41,416 nucleotides of DNA, from NCBI GenBank assembly GCA_937905855.1, contig CALCWU010000075.1:1-41416 (forward strand), given 5' to 3'. How positions within the stretch are numbered: the stretch's first letter is position 1; every line of letters starts with the position of its first letter. Shown here in pieces: positions 32,801-40,353 of the stretch. The notes under the pieces were generated by a model. That model was not told the origin of the DNA and ran no database searches. It saw only the letters and a list, made by a program, of their open reading frames with translations. The position numbers and the translations under genes were made by a program. This DNA comes from an uncultured Mollicutes bacterium (lineage in GTDB: Bacteria; Bacillota_I; Bacilli_A; Acholeplasmatales; Anaeroplasmataceae).

Positions 32801-33402
32801 CCGAAAGCGCGCATTAAAGTGGTCAAAGGAATTTTCTTCGAACGATCTAGCTTACCATACCAAACATCCTTAGAACCCATTTCATATTCAAGCCATGCAC
32901 CACGAGTTGGAATAATTTGACACGTATATTTTGTTTGACCAGTCTTCTTATCAACTTCTTTAGCATAATATGCACCAGAAGAACGAACAATCTGACTAAT
33001 AATAACACGTTCAGCACCATTAATAATAAAAGTACCTACTGGAGTCATATAAGGAATATCACCCATGAATAATTCTTGTTCAATAACAGAACCAGTTGCA
33101 GAATTTTCAAGTCTTACATTTGTCTTTAAAGGACGTGAAAAATTGCAATCACGTAATTTTGATTCTACAATATTGTATTTAGGATCTTCAAAATGATAAT
33201 CACCAAAATAAATTTTCATCTCTCCATTATTAGAAACAATTGGAGAAATATCGTCGAAAGCTTCTCTTAAGCCTTGTTCAACGAACCAATCAAATGATTT
33301 TGTTTGGATTTCAATTAAATCTGGTAGTTCAACCTCAGTACGAATTTTAGAATAATTTCTACGTACAGATTTTTTACCATAATTTACATTCTTATAAGCC
33401 AT
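29872..33402 (-). CDS. rpoB: RNA polymerase beta subunit
   Basis: 1176 aa. Full set of beta-subunit landmarks: the rifampicin region SSQLSQFMDQINPLAEITQK...RRISALGAGG (wild-type residues at the common resistance sites), GMEYKAAHDSG, DGYNYEDAVIMSE and the C-terminal GGKAQKGGQRFGEMEVWALEAYGA. The SD AAGGGGTG lies 5-6 nt before the ATG, next to a leader hairpin. It has its own promoter behind the rsmC terminator. Confidence 0.99.
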   Translation of the reverse strand: MAYKNVNYGKKSVRRNYSKIRTEVELPDLIEIQTKSFDWFVEQGLREAFDDISPIVSNNGEMKIYFGDYHFEDPKYNIVESKLRDCNFSRPLKTNVRLENSATGSVIEQELFMGDIPYMTPVGTFIINGAERVIISQIVRSSGAYYAKEVDKKTGQTKYTCQIIPTRGAWLEYEMGSKDVWYGKLDRSKKIPLTTLMRAFGLSSDADIKNLFGDNQFIKATLEKDDQTNSEEAVVEVYSKLRQGEKVPVDGAKEYIVGHLFDDKRYDLQKVGRYKYNLKLDVLSRAKGLKLAQDVIASEDIFDDETGEVLFAKGDYIARYNDVIDGEVYDRLNKARSAYRQKIDLGNFLCEDPLCEVLNVEVIRAEHTSVVKVIGNDSRENALHITMSDIIASLSYYANLYENVGSLDDIDHLGNRRLRLIGELLKNQFRIGFAKLEKNIKERMSTVEVADATPQNLINIKHLTSALKEFFGSSQLSQFMDQINPLAEITQKRRISALGAGGIARDRAGVEVRDVHNSHYGRMCPIETPEGPSIGLITSLATYAKVNEYGFIETPYLKAAKDKDGRVYITDEKVYLSADKENGVVIASASTRLDENGYILDESVIGRRNGETEMVNPNSVDFMDVSPKQIVSVAAACVPFLEHDDATRALMGANMQRQAVPIIAPESPIVGTGMEYKAAHDSGSACVAVSNGIVEYVDAKRIVVKEDSGELRTYELYQFLRSNSATAIMQRPIVKVGERVERGDIIADGQSMKDGELALGRNVRVAFMTWDGYNYEDAVIMSERMVYDDCYTSLHIDEFSVEARDTKLGREEFTCEIPNVGDDMKKNLDANGIVIPGTEVKEGDILVGKVTPKGQNEPTPEERLMLAIFGEKGRDNRDTSLTVPHGGGGIVQSVQHFSKAKGDELPPGVNEVVRVYIVQKRKIMVGDKMAGRHGNKGVISNILPVEDMPFTADGHPIDIMLNPQGVPSRMNIGQVLELHLGLAAKKLGIKVATPVFDGATIEDIQQIMADANLAPDGKEVLYDGRNGEPFENRVTVGIMYFIKLSHMVEDKLHARSVGNYTLVTQQPMGGKAQKGGQRFGEMEVWALEAYGAAHTLREMMTVKSDDIVGRNKVFNAIVNGQPIPESSIPESFRVLTRELQALGLHVELINNNGEDEANKSIVSNSSSEDYISKFGF

Positions 33403-33414
33403 GAGGACACCCCT

Positions 33415-33461
33415 TCAAATAAAATTATTTGACTATAGAGCAACAAAAAAAGTCGCTATAA
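33415..33461 (-). promoter_or_regulatory. Two hairpins in the rpoB leader
   Basis: An upstream hairpin AGCGAC/GTTGCT with a T7 loop and TATAG/CTATA extension (about 33434-33461), and TCAAATAA/TTATTTGA (33415-33432) directly touching the SD AAGGGGTG. They could affect translation or early elongation. Confidence 0.45.
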
Positions 33462-33471
33462 GCATTTTAGC

Positions 33472-33500
33472 ATTATATACTAAAAACGCAAAAAAGTCAA
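33472..33500 (-). promoter_or_regulatory. Promoter of rpoB-rpoC
   Basis: TTGACT (33495-33500), 17 bp spacer, TATAAT (33472-33477). Just upstream, TTTGTTATAACAAA (33515-33528) is a perfect 14-bp palindrome that may be a regulator site. Confidence 0.8.
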
Positions 33501-33591
33501 TAGAGCTTGACAACTTTGTTATAACAAAATAATTATTTTAATATAAAACGAGTAATTTACTTAACAATCACTATTATACCACACATTTTTT

Positions 33592-33622
33592 AAAAAAAGA
33601 AGAAGCACAACTACTTCTTCTT
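33592..33622 (-). terminator. Terminator after rsmC
   Basis: Nine-bp stem AAGAAGAAG/CTTCTTCTT (33597-33605 with 33614-33622), overlapping the end of rsmC, followed by T7 on the minus strand. rpoB therefore depends on its own promoter. Confidence 0.85.
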
Positions 33623-34204
33623 AGCATATAATATATAATATCCCTTGTCCTTAGCAATAACAGAGCAATTTTCAAATAATTCAAATATGTATTTTTGACT
33701 TGATGGAGCGCCTTGTTTCTTTTGAATTACCACAAAAAGCTCACCACCAGATGCAAGATGCTTATGCGCCTCTTCATACATTTTAAAAACAACATTTTTT
33801 CCTGCTCTAATTGGAGGATTAGTAATGCAAGCACTATATTCTCCTTCAATTCCTTCAAGTACATCAGCTATGTAAGCCTTAGCATTTACATTATTTAAAG
33901 TAATGTTTTTGTTTGCAAGCATTACTGCTCTTTGATTAACATCAAACATTATTGCTTCTTTGTTATAAAGCTTTGATATTATAATCCCTAATGTTCCATA
34001 CCCACAGCCCATATCCAAAATTGGCAATGACAAAGAATTTGGCTTAAAGGCATTAATTAAGGCTTTGCTACCATAATCAATATAATCCTTGCAAAAAACT
34101 CCATTATCAGTAATAAAAGAAAATTTTTCATTAAATATAGAAAAGTTAATTTTCTTTTCTTCGGATTTTATATCATTTTGTTCCTTTGAATAATAATGAC
34201 TCAT
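33611..34204 (-). CDS. rsmC: Class I SAM methyltransferase, RsmC/YbxB-like
   Basis: 197 aa, single-domain form. SAM motif LDMGCGYGTLGI and catalytic NPPIRAGK; start MSHYYS matches the family N-terminus. Homologues methylate guanine N2 of 16S rRNA (m2G1207 in E. coli). The position between rplL and rpoB equals ybxB in B. subtilis. The ATG lies inside the T-run of the rplL terminator and has no clear SD, so expression should be low and depend on readthrough. Confidence 0.88.
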   Translation of the reverse strand: MSHYYSKEQNDIKSEEKKINFSIFNEKFSFITDNGVFCKDYIDYGSKALINAFKPNSLSLPILDMGCGYGTLGIIISKLYNKEAIMFDVNQRAVMLANKNITLNNVNAKAYIADVLEGIEGEYSACITNPPIRAGKNVVFKMYEEAHKHLASGGELFVVIQKKQGAPSSQKYIFELFENCSVIAKDKGYYILYAKKK

Positions 34205-34205
34205 A

Positions 34206-34233
34206 AAAGAAAGACCTGAGTAAAACTCAGGTC
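34206..34233 (-). terminator. Terminator/attenuator after rplL
   Basis: Perfect 9-bp stem GACCTGAGT/ACTCAGGTC (34213-34221 with 34225-34233), 3-nt loop, then TTTCTTTT on the minus strand, running straight into the rsmC ATG. Confidence 0.88.
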
Positions 34234-34249
34234 AAATCCTCTCTTCAAA

Positions 34250-34624
34250 TTACTTTAAAGTTACAGTAGCACCTGTAGCTTCAACCTTCTTTTGAATGTC
34301 TTCAGCTTCAGCCTTGCTAACCTTCTCTTTAATTGGTTTTGGAGCACCATCAACTAATTCCTTAGCTTCCTTTAATCCTAAACCAGTGATTTCCTTAACA
34401 ACCTTGATTACTTGTAACTTAGTAGGACCAACCTCTGATAAGATTACATCGAACTCAGTTTGCTCTGCAGCTGTAGCAGGAGCACCAGCAGCAGGACCAG
34501 CAACAGCAACTGCGCTTGGATCAATACCAAATTCTTCCTTCATAGCGTCTACTAATTCTTTTACTTCAAGAATAGTCATTTCCTTTAATGATTCAATAAA
34601 TGTTTCTTTTGTTAATTTAGCCAT
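34250..34624 (-). CDS. rplL: Ribosomal protein bL12 (L7/L12)
   Basis: 124 aa. N-terminal dimerisation helix pair (LTKETFIESLKEMTILEVKELV), Ala/Gly/Pro-rich hinge (about 38-52), and the conserved C-domain FDVILSEVGPTKLQVIKVVKEITGLGLKEAKELVDGAPKPIKE. It forms the ribosomal stalk and recruits GTPase factors. 21 nt downstream of rplJ, with GGAGG. Confidence 0.98.
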   Translation of the reverse strand: MAKLTKETFIESLKEMTILEVKELVDAMKEEFGIDPSAVAVAGPAAGAPATAAEQTEFDVILSEVGPTKLQVIKVVKEITGLGLKEAKELVDGAPKPIKEKVSKAEAEDIQKKVEATGATVTLK

Positions 34625-34645
34625 TTTTATTTTCCTCCAATTTTC

Positions 34646-35140
34646 TTAGGCATTTTCTTCTAATTTTTCACAATATAAATTCAAACCAACTGCTAAATTT
34701 CTAACAGTACCTAACATACCAGCAGCTAATTGAGTTAATAATGTTTCGTAAGATGGTAAAGCTGATAAAGTCTTTAACTGTTCAAATGAGTAAACCTCAC
34801 CATCAACAACACCTTTTACAACCTCTACCTTATCGTTTTCCTTTACAAAGTCAAATAAAGCCTTTGCAGGTGCTACAACATCTTCATTAGAGAATGCAAT
34901 AGCAACAGGTCCAACGAATGCATCAGCGATGTCGTATCCGCACTCTTTAGCTGCACGAGTAGTAATATTATTCTTGATTACTTCACAAGAGCAACCCTTA
35001 GCACGTAAATCACGACGAAGCTTCATAAAACTTTCAACTGTTAATCCTTGATATTTAAATGCAATAAATGCACTTGAATTCTTCATTTTTTCAACAGTAG
35101 AATTAACTTCGTTTTGCTTTTGAAGAATGATTTCTTTCAT
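34646..35140 (-). CDS. rplJ: Ribosomal protein uL10
   Basis: 164 aa from the ATG at 35140, which has GGAGGTG 6 nt upstream; the open frame continues 33 codons into the leader but this is RNA structure, not protein. Conserved segments are AFIAFKYQGLTVESFMKLRRDLR and PVAIAFSNEDVVAPAKALFDF. L10 anchors L12 dimers to the ribosome and represses its own operon through the leader just upstream. Confidence 0.97.
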   Translation of the reverse strand: MKEIILQKQNEVNSTVEKMKNSSAFIAFKYQGLTVESFMKLRRDLRAKGCSCEVIKNNITTRAAKECGYDIADAFVGPVAIAFSNEDVVAPAKALFDFVKENDKVEVVKGVVDGEVYSFEQLKTLSALPSYETLLTQLAAGMLGTVRNLAVGLNLYCEKLEENA

Positions 35141-35164
35141 TCTTACACCTCCATTAAAATTAAT

Positions 35165-35259
35165 AAAACCTTTTCCTGCCGAGCAAAAAAAGGTTTTAGT
35201 CCATTTTTTACCTCGGTAGGAAATTAAGTGTGTTTCCACACGCCTACTATCTTCGGCTA
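35165..35259 (-). ncRNA. Ribosomal protein L10 leader
   Basis: Contains the conserved L10-leader blocks in order on the minus strand: GCCGAAGATAGTAGGCG (35241-35257), CCTACCGAGG (35211-35220) and CTCGGCAGG (35175-35183). The last stem, AAAACCTTTT/AAAAGGTTTT (35165-35174 with 35188-35197), leads into ATTAATTTT. It matches the Rfam L10_leader type, in which L10(L12)4 binds and lowers expression of rplJ-rplL. Confidence 0.85.
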
Positions 35260-35265
35260 TTTAAA

Positions 35266-35967
35266 TTATTTGCCTACTTTTGCAATACTCTCAGAATCTA
35301 CCTTAACGCCAGGACCCATAGTTGAAGCAATTGAAACATTCTTCATATAAGTTCCCTTTACAGTAGATGGACGAGTTCTTAAAAGTACATCATAAACAGT
35401 CTTTAAGTTTTCTGCTAACTTCTCAGCACCAAATGAAACCTTACCAATAGTCATTTGAATGTTACCTACCTTATCAGGACGGTATTCAACCTTACCATTC
35501 TTGATTTCCTTAACTGCTTGAGCTATATTCATTGTTACAGTACCAGTCTTAGGGTTTGGCATTAAGCCTTTAGGACCAAGTACACGTCCTAAACGTCCTA
35601 ATTCACCCATCATATCTGGTGTAGCAACGATAATATCGAAATCAAACCAACCTTGGTTGATCTTTGCTAATAATTCAGTATCACCAACATAGTCAGCTCC
35701 TGCGTCCTTAGCCTCTTGAGCCTTAGCACCACGAGCAACTACTAAAATCTTACGACTTTTACCAGTACCATTTGGTAATACGATAGCACCACGTAAATTT
35801 TGATCAGCCTTACGTGGATCGATATTTAAGCGGAAAGCAACATCAACTGATGCATCAAACTTAGTTACAGATGTTTTGCAAACTAATTCACATGCTTCAA
35901 CAGCATCATAAACCTTTGCAGTATCTACTAACTTAGCTGCTTCAACGTATTTTTTTCCTCTCTTCAT
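35266..35967 (-). CDS. rplA: Ribosomal protein uL1
   Basis: 233 aa, full length: MKRGKKYVEAAKLVD start, VVARGAKAQEAKDAGADYVG, LGRVLGPKGLMPNPKTGTVT and the C-terminal KGTYMKNVSIASTMGPGVKVD. It forms the L1 stalk and controls exit of deacylated tRNA. AGGAGG lies 7 nt upstream. An L1-type binding motif lies directly before it. Confidence 0.98.
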   Translation of the reverse strand: MKRGKKYVEAAKLVDTAKVYDAVEACELVCKTSVTKFDASVDVAFRLNIDPRKADQNLRGAIVLPNGTGKSRKILVVARGAKAQEAKDAGADYVGDTELLAKINQGWFDFDIIVATPDMMGELGRLGRVLGPKGLMPNPKTGTVTMNIAQAVKEIKNGKVEYRPDKVGNIQMTIGKVSFGAEKLAENLKTVYDVLLRTRPSTVKGTYMKNVSIASTMGPGVKVDSESIAKVGK

Positions 35968-35985
35968 GCTTTTTTCCTCCTAAAA

Positions 35986-36013
35986 TGTGGTATAAGCGGG
36001 ATATCCTCCCACA
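35986..36013 (-). promoter_or_regulatory. L1-type mRNA binding motif between rplK and rplA
   Basis: TGTGGGAGGAT...ATACCACA on the minus strand: a stem closed by TGTGG/CCACA with an internal GGGAGGAT. It is nearly the same as the motif in the rplK leader and probably the L1 autoregulatory site, mimicking the 23S rRNA L1 site. Confidence 0.7.
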
Positions 36014-36047
36014 AATTTAGGCTGTTATAAACAACCCAACAGTAATA

Positions 36048-36473
36048 TTAGTCCTCAACAGTAATACCCATATTACGAGCAGTACCTGCGATAATATTAG
36101 CTGCAGCTTCGACATCATTAGCATTTAAATCTGGCATCTTCATTTCGCCGATTTCTCTAAGTTTAGCTCTAGAGATCTTAGCTACCTTATGTGTCTTTGA
36201 ATTTTCAGAGCCTTTTTCGATTCCACAAGCCTTCTTTAATAAATCAGAAGCTGGTGGTGTCTTAACAACGAATGTAAATGAACGATCTTCATACACAGAA
36301 ATAACTACTGGTAGAACATAGCCCATCTTATCCTTTGTCTTTTCATTGAATTGCGAACAAAATCCGGGAATATTAACACCTGCTTGTCCTAGAGCTGGAC
36401 CTACTGGTGGAGCTGGATTCGCTTTTCCGGCCTGAATTTGTAATTTTACAACTTTTACAATTTTCTTAGCCAT
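36048..36473 (-). CDS. rplK: Ribosomal protein uL11
   Basis: 141 aa from the ATG at 36473, with GGAGG upstream; the longer open frame would add 12 residues not found in the family. MAKKIVKVVKLQIQAGKANP, PPVGPALGQAGVNIPGFCSQFN and the C-terminal NANDVEAAANIIAGTARNMGITVED are canonical. Binds the GTPase-associated centre of 23S rRNA. First gene of the cluster. Confidence 0.98.
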   Translation of the reverse strand: MAKKIVKVVKLQIQAGKANPAPPVGPALGQAGVNIPGFCSQFNEKTKDKMGYVLPVVISVYEDRSFTFVVKTPPASDLLKKACGIEKGSENSKTHKVAKISRAKLREIGEMKMPDLNANDVEAAANIIAGTARNMGITVED

Positions 36474-36500
36474 GAGTTTTTTTCCTCCTTCTTTCAATGA

Positions 36501-36532
36501 TGTGGTCAAACGGATCTAAAAATCCTCCCACG
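36501..36532 (-). promoter_or_regulatory. L1-type mRNA binding motif in the rplK leader
   Basis: CGTGGGAGGAT...GACCACA on the minus strand, the same core as the motif before rplA. Two L1-type sites in one operon would allow control of both L11 and L1. Confidence 0.7.
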
Positions 36533-36561
36533 AACGTGAAATCACATACACGTGCTTATAC

Positions 36562-36590
36562 ATTATATCAAAACAAAATACCATAGTCAA
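36562..36590 (-). promoter_or_regulatory. Promoter of rplK-rplA
   Basis: TTGACT (36585-36590), 17 bp spacer, TATAAT (36562-36567). It lies only 28 bp beyond the end of the ABC transporter gene, and no terminator is visible between them. Confidence 0.85.
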
Positions 36591-36617
36591 CAACTTTTTT
36601 TATTTTCATAATTTTCA

Positions 36618-38435
36618 TTATTTTTTTCCCATTAAATATCCCTTTAAGTAATTTTTATTGCTATAAAAATAACAATATATACTAGCAATTATCACATATA
36701 ATATTGATAAGATATAAAAATATTTTGAATTATATAAAAGTAAATTTCCACCACTTATGATATTAGTTTTATTAATAATCCAAAATAATAAATATGTACT
36801 TAAAATAATGACTAAATATAATATTATATTAACAATCAAAATAAAGATATTGCAAACAAGTCCTACTTCTTTTTTTGTGTATCCCATCTCTCTTAGTATT
36901 CTAAAGCCTTGAATAAATAGTAAATTTAGCATTTTATAAAATACCAAGGTTAATATTACGCTAACTATAAAAATAGCCCCCGTAAATACATATATCTGTA
37001 TTTTATTATTATCATATTTGGTCAATATGTCATTTGCTTTATCTAAGCCATCACTATGAAAATCTAAAAACAAATGATTATATTTATTATAAAAATTATT
37101 AACGTCGTTTTTAGTAACCTTAATTGTTATATTCTCATAATATAATGTTAAGAAAATTCTTTCAAAGTTATTAGTAGATACCATAATACTATCATTAAGT
37201 CCCATACCAAAGCACAATAGGTCTTCCTCACTTAAATAATGATTATTTAAATTAACTAAATTTGTATCTAAATTTAAATCAATTAAAGGATCATTTGTTA
37301 AATAAACATCCATTTGACCAACATTACTAAAGTGCTTATAGGTGTTAACCTTCATTTTCCTTTTGCCAATAATCCTGAAATAATCATCAGGATTTAAATA
37401 AAGATTATCACTATCCATATAAAAATAATTCAAACTAAGATTAGAAATTTCATTCATTGATCCATAATAGCCACAAGGTATTTCTTTACTTAAAACTATT
37501 TTATGATCCATAGGAAAATAGGTAAATGCTGCTTCCTTAATTAAAGTAATGGCTACATTTTCGTTTAAAGCATTAATTAAATAATTACCAGAAAATGCTC
37601 TTATTTCATCATTTTTTCTTTCAACCTCTCCCGTTATTGCTTCATCGCCCTTTATTCCTCTTATATATACATCCTTTTTATTAGAATTTATGTTAACATT
37701 TAATAATAGATAAAATAAACTAAGACTAACCAAAGATAAAACAAAGCTCAAAAGAACTAATCCTATTTTCAAATAATTTCTTCTCAAAAAGAAAAAATAA
37801 TTTGAAGATTTTTTCTTATAATTATTAGCTATGAATAATTTACTTTTCACCTCTTCATTTTCTAAATAGCTTATTTTCTTATTCTTGATATGATAAACAC
37901 CATCAAATTCAGCTTCATATTTTTGTTGATGAATAATACATATAATTAATCTATTGCTACTATATTTCTTTAAACACCTAATTACTAATTGAATGTTATT
38001 ATCATCAAGACCAATAAATGGTTCATCAAGCATTATAACCTTTTTATTTAAGCTTAAGGCTGCTATAATTTGTAATTTCTTTTTTTCCCCACCAGATAAA
38101 TTTTTAATGAGTTCATTTTTCTTATTAAAAAAATCTAATTCAACTATAATATCATTATTAACAGCCCCATTCAAATGCTCTAAATACTCATCAACTGTTA
38201 AATTATTAAATAATAAATTATTACTGGAGATAAATATCATATCATCACTACTATAATTTGTTTTTATTACTCCCTCACATTTTTCAATTCCCATTATAAT
38301 AGAAAAAAGTGTTGTTTTTCCACAACCACTTTCTCCCATTAAAGCATAAAATCCGCATTCTTTAAATAAGGCATCAGCATTATCAAAAATTATTCTTTTT
38401 TTATATTTTTTAGTTAAATTAGTAATCTCTATCAT
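36618..38435 (-). CDS. ABC transporter ATPase fused to FtsX-like permease (second of pair)
   Basis: 605 aa from the ATG at 38435 (SD GGTGA; one base after the previous stop). ATPase domain (about 1-200): Walker A GESGCGKTT, signature LSGGEKKKL, Walker B VIMLDEPF, H-loop IIHQQK. The Q-loop position reads ISSNN, without the usual Gln. Then a MacB/FtsX-like permease: TM1 near 220-245, an extracytoplasmic domain of about 240 residues, and three C-terminal helices (about 485-510, 525-555 and 570-592). MacB-type proteins act as mechanotransmitters, usually for lipoproteins, toxins or antimicrobial peptides. It probably pairs with the upstream half-transporter. Substrate unknown. Confidence 0.83.
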   Translation of the reverse strand: MIEITNLTKKYKKRIIFDNADALFKECGFYALMGESGCGKTTLFSIIMGIEKCEGVIKTNYSSDDMIFISSNNLLFNNLTVDEYLEHLNGAVNNDIIVELDFFNKKNELIKNLSGGEKKKLQIIAALSLNKKVIMLDEPFIGLDDNNIQLVIRCLKKYSSNRLIICIIHQQKYEAEFDGVYHIKNKKISYLENEEVKSKLFIANNYKKKSSNYFFFLRRNYLKIGLVLLSFVLSLVSLSLFYLLLNVNINSNKKDVYIRGIKGDEAITGEVERKNDEIRAFSGNYLINALNENVAITLIKEAAFTYFPMDHKIVLSKEIPCGYYGSMNEISNLSLNYFYMDSDNLYLNPDDYFRIIGKRKMKVNTYKHFSNVGQMDVYLTNDPLIDLNLDTNLVNLNNHYLSEEDLLCFGMGLNDSIMVSTNNFERIFLTLYYENITIKVTKNDVNNFYNKYNHLFLDFHSDGLDKANDILTKYDNNKIQIYVFTGAIFIVSVILTLVFYKMLNLLFIQGFRILREMGYTKKEVGLVCNIFILIVNIILYLVIILSTYLLFWIINKTNIISGGNLLLYNSKYFYILSILYVIIASIYCYFYSNKNYLKGYLMGKK

Positions 38436-38436
38436 C

Positions 38437-40335
38437 TTATTCACCAATATATTTAATATTTTTATTAATTCTTCTAAAATAAATAAAATTGATAATACCC
38501 TCTATTGTAAATAATATAAACAAAAATATAACACTCTTATAAGAAAAGAAATTCATCATTTTAGTTATATGATTATTTCCACCATTTAAATACCCTTGAT
38601 ATATTAAAGTAAGTATTATAGAAAGCCCAAAGCCTATTATTTGAATTAAATAATTGGTTATAATTTTCTTTTTTATATCGACGCCATAATATAATGACAT
38701 CTTATATGACATTAGATCAACTCTTAAATATAACAAATATATTAAGGAATACATTAGCATAATTAATCCTACTATTATTAGTCTATAATTATTTAATACA
38801 TCTATTATTTTAACAGAATGCTCAACCAATTTTAATGGAAAGCTACTTAATATAACAGGCGATATATTATCGATAACTCCAAAATTAAACTCAAAATTTT
38901 CAGCTTTAAAAAAATCTATCTTGCTATCATTAGTAACAAAATAATAAGCATAAGCATAATTCCAGTAATTATTATTTAAATATATGCTAAGTTTATTTTC
39001 CGAATTTATAAACGAATAAGAAAAAATTGTAAAAAAGAAAGTATCAAACAAATAATTATCAATATTAAAATTTTCTATATTTTGCTTGATCTTTGTGTTT
39101 TCATCAATGAACATTTGATATCTTGTTTCTAATATTCCTGATATCTTAAATTCATATGATTTGTAAGAATCTACATCATTCTTTGATCCACTATATAAAA
39201 TTTTGAGCTTCTTACCTACAAGCTCACTAATGTCATTAACATTATAATATTCAGTAAGAAGGCTTGCATAATAATCACTTATTACTATTTCATCGTCATT
39301 TGCAACATCAGTACCATATTTTACATCTAAACTAATATCATTTAATTTATAATAAAAGCGTTCTGTATCAAAATAACTATTACCACTAATAAAATATTTA
39401 TTTTTAAATTTCGAATTTAAGACATCACTTTCTAAAGATAATCTTCGACTCCTTAGGCTAATTTTATTAAGGGCCACTACATTATTAGTAGTTGTTAAAG
39501 CTAAATAATCATCATTATTCATTCCCTCAATATAATTACTTCGATATATTAGCCTATTTGCTTTGGCATCCTGATAATTCATTTTAACCTGATTATTTTC
39601 ACTATAAGCTAATATTGTACCAGCTACAAATATTAAAAAGATATAAATAAAGCTAAATATTAAGAATGATTTTGATAATGTGATTTTATTTTTATAATTC
39701 TTTTCTCTTATTTTATCTTTTGAAATTTCTTTATTATTTTCAATCCTATGTCCATTAAAAACTATAACATTTTCACCATTTATATCACTTATATGATTAG
39801 AAATTATAATAAGCTTATCCTTCTTTAAATCATTTAAAACATCATTAATAATTTTAATATTATCAATATCTAATCCTGCAAATGGCTCATCTAATAACAA
39901 TATTGGACTATCTTTTATTAATGACATCGCTAGCATTAATCTTCGCATTTCGCCATTTGAAAGATTATAACATATTTCATCCTTTAAAGAATATAATGAC
40001 AACATATCTAAATATTTGTCAATATCATCATCACTTGCCTTAAACATATGACCAATATAGGTAATATTAGCTATTACACTTTTATTCATAAATAGGCAGT
40101 TTCTTTGATTTAAATATGAATAATAATTTTGATATTTTTTTATTCTTTTAATATCTTTATTATCTAATTTAACATATCCTTCATATTTCTTATCAAACGA
40201 AGCTAAAATATTAAATAATGTTGTTTTTCCACAACCACTTTCTCCACATATATAATATAAGCCTTTATCTGGAAATGATAGGTTAGCGTCAATATAAAAA
40301 CCAGCAATCTTCTTTTTTATATTTATCTCTAGCAT
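38437..40335 (-). CDS. ABC transporter ATPase fused to FtsX-like permease (first of pair)
   Basis: 632 aa from the ATG at 40335 (SD GGGAG; an upstream TTG in frame is not needed). ATPase: Walker A GESGCGKTT, Q-loop LNQRN, signature LSNGEMRRL (LSGGQ variant), Walker B ILLLDEPFAGLD, H-loop IISNHIS. Permease: TM1 about 220-245, a large outside domain (about 245-500) and three helices near the C-terminus, the MacB/FtsX topology. The fusion order ATPase-permease in one chain, twice in a row, suggests a heterodimer. It follows the secreted protein by 18 nt and is co-transcribed with it. Possible roles are export of or immunity to a peptide, or work on the neighbouring secreted protein. It resembles lactococcin-972-type export/immunity pairs only in a general way. 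Confidence 0.83.
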   Translation of the reverse strand: MLEINIKKKIAGFYIDANLSFPDKGLYYICGESGCGKTTLFNILASFDKKYEGYVKLDNKDIKRIKKYQNYYSYLNQRNCLFMNKSVIANITYIGHMFKASDDDIDKYLDMLSLYSLKDEICYNLSNGEMRRLMLAMSLIKDSPILLLDEPFAGLDIDNIKIINDVLNDLKKDKLIIISNHISDINGENVIVFNGHRIENNKEISKDKIREKNYKNKITLSKSFLIFSFIYIFLIFVAGTILAYSENNQVKMNYQDAKANRLIYRSNYIEGMNNDDYLALTTTNNVVALNKISLRSRRLSLESDVLNSKFKNKYFISGNSYFDTERFYYKLNDISLDVKYGTDVANDDEIVISDYYASLLTEYYNVNDISELVGKKLKILYSGSKNDVDSYKSYEFKISGILETRYQMFIDENTKIKQNIENFNIDNYLFDTFFFTIFSYSFINSENKLSIYLNNNYWNYAYAYYFVTNDSKIDFFKAENFEFNFGVIDNISPVILSSFPLKLVEHSVKIIDVLNNYRLIIVGLIMLMYSLIYLLYLRVDLMSYKMSLYYGVDIKKKIITNYLIQIIGFGLSIILTLIYQGYLNGGNNHITKMMNFFSYKSVIFLFILFTIEGIINFIYFRRINKNIKYIGE

Positions 40336-40353
40336 TTTATCATCTCCCAAATA

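Noticed and set aside
35141..35239. N-terminal extension of L10
   Set aside because: The 33 extra codons lie in the L10 leader RNA; the conserved start with GGAGG is at 35140. The same logic shortens L11, S6, S18, the lipoprotein and the pectate lyase.
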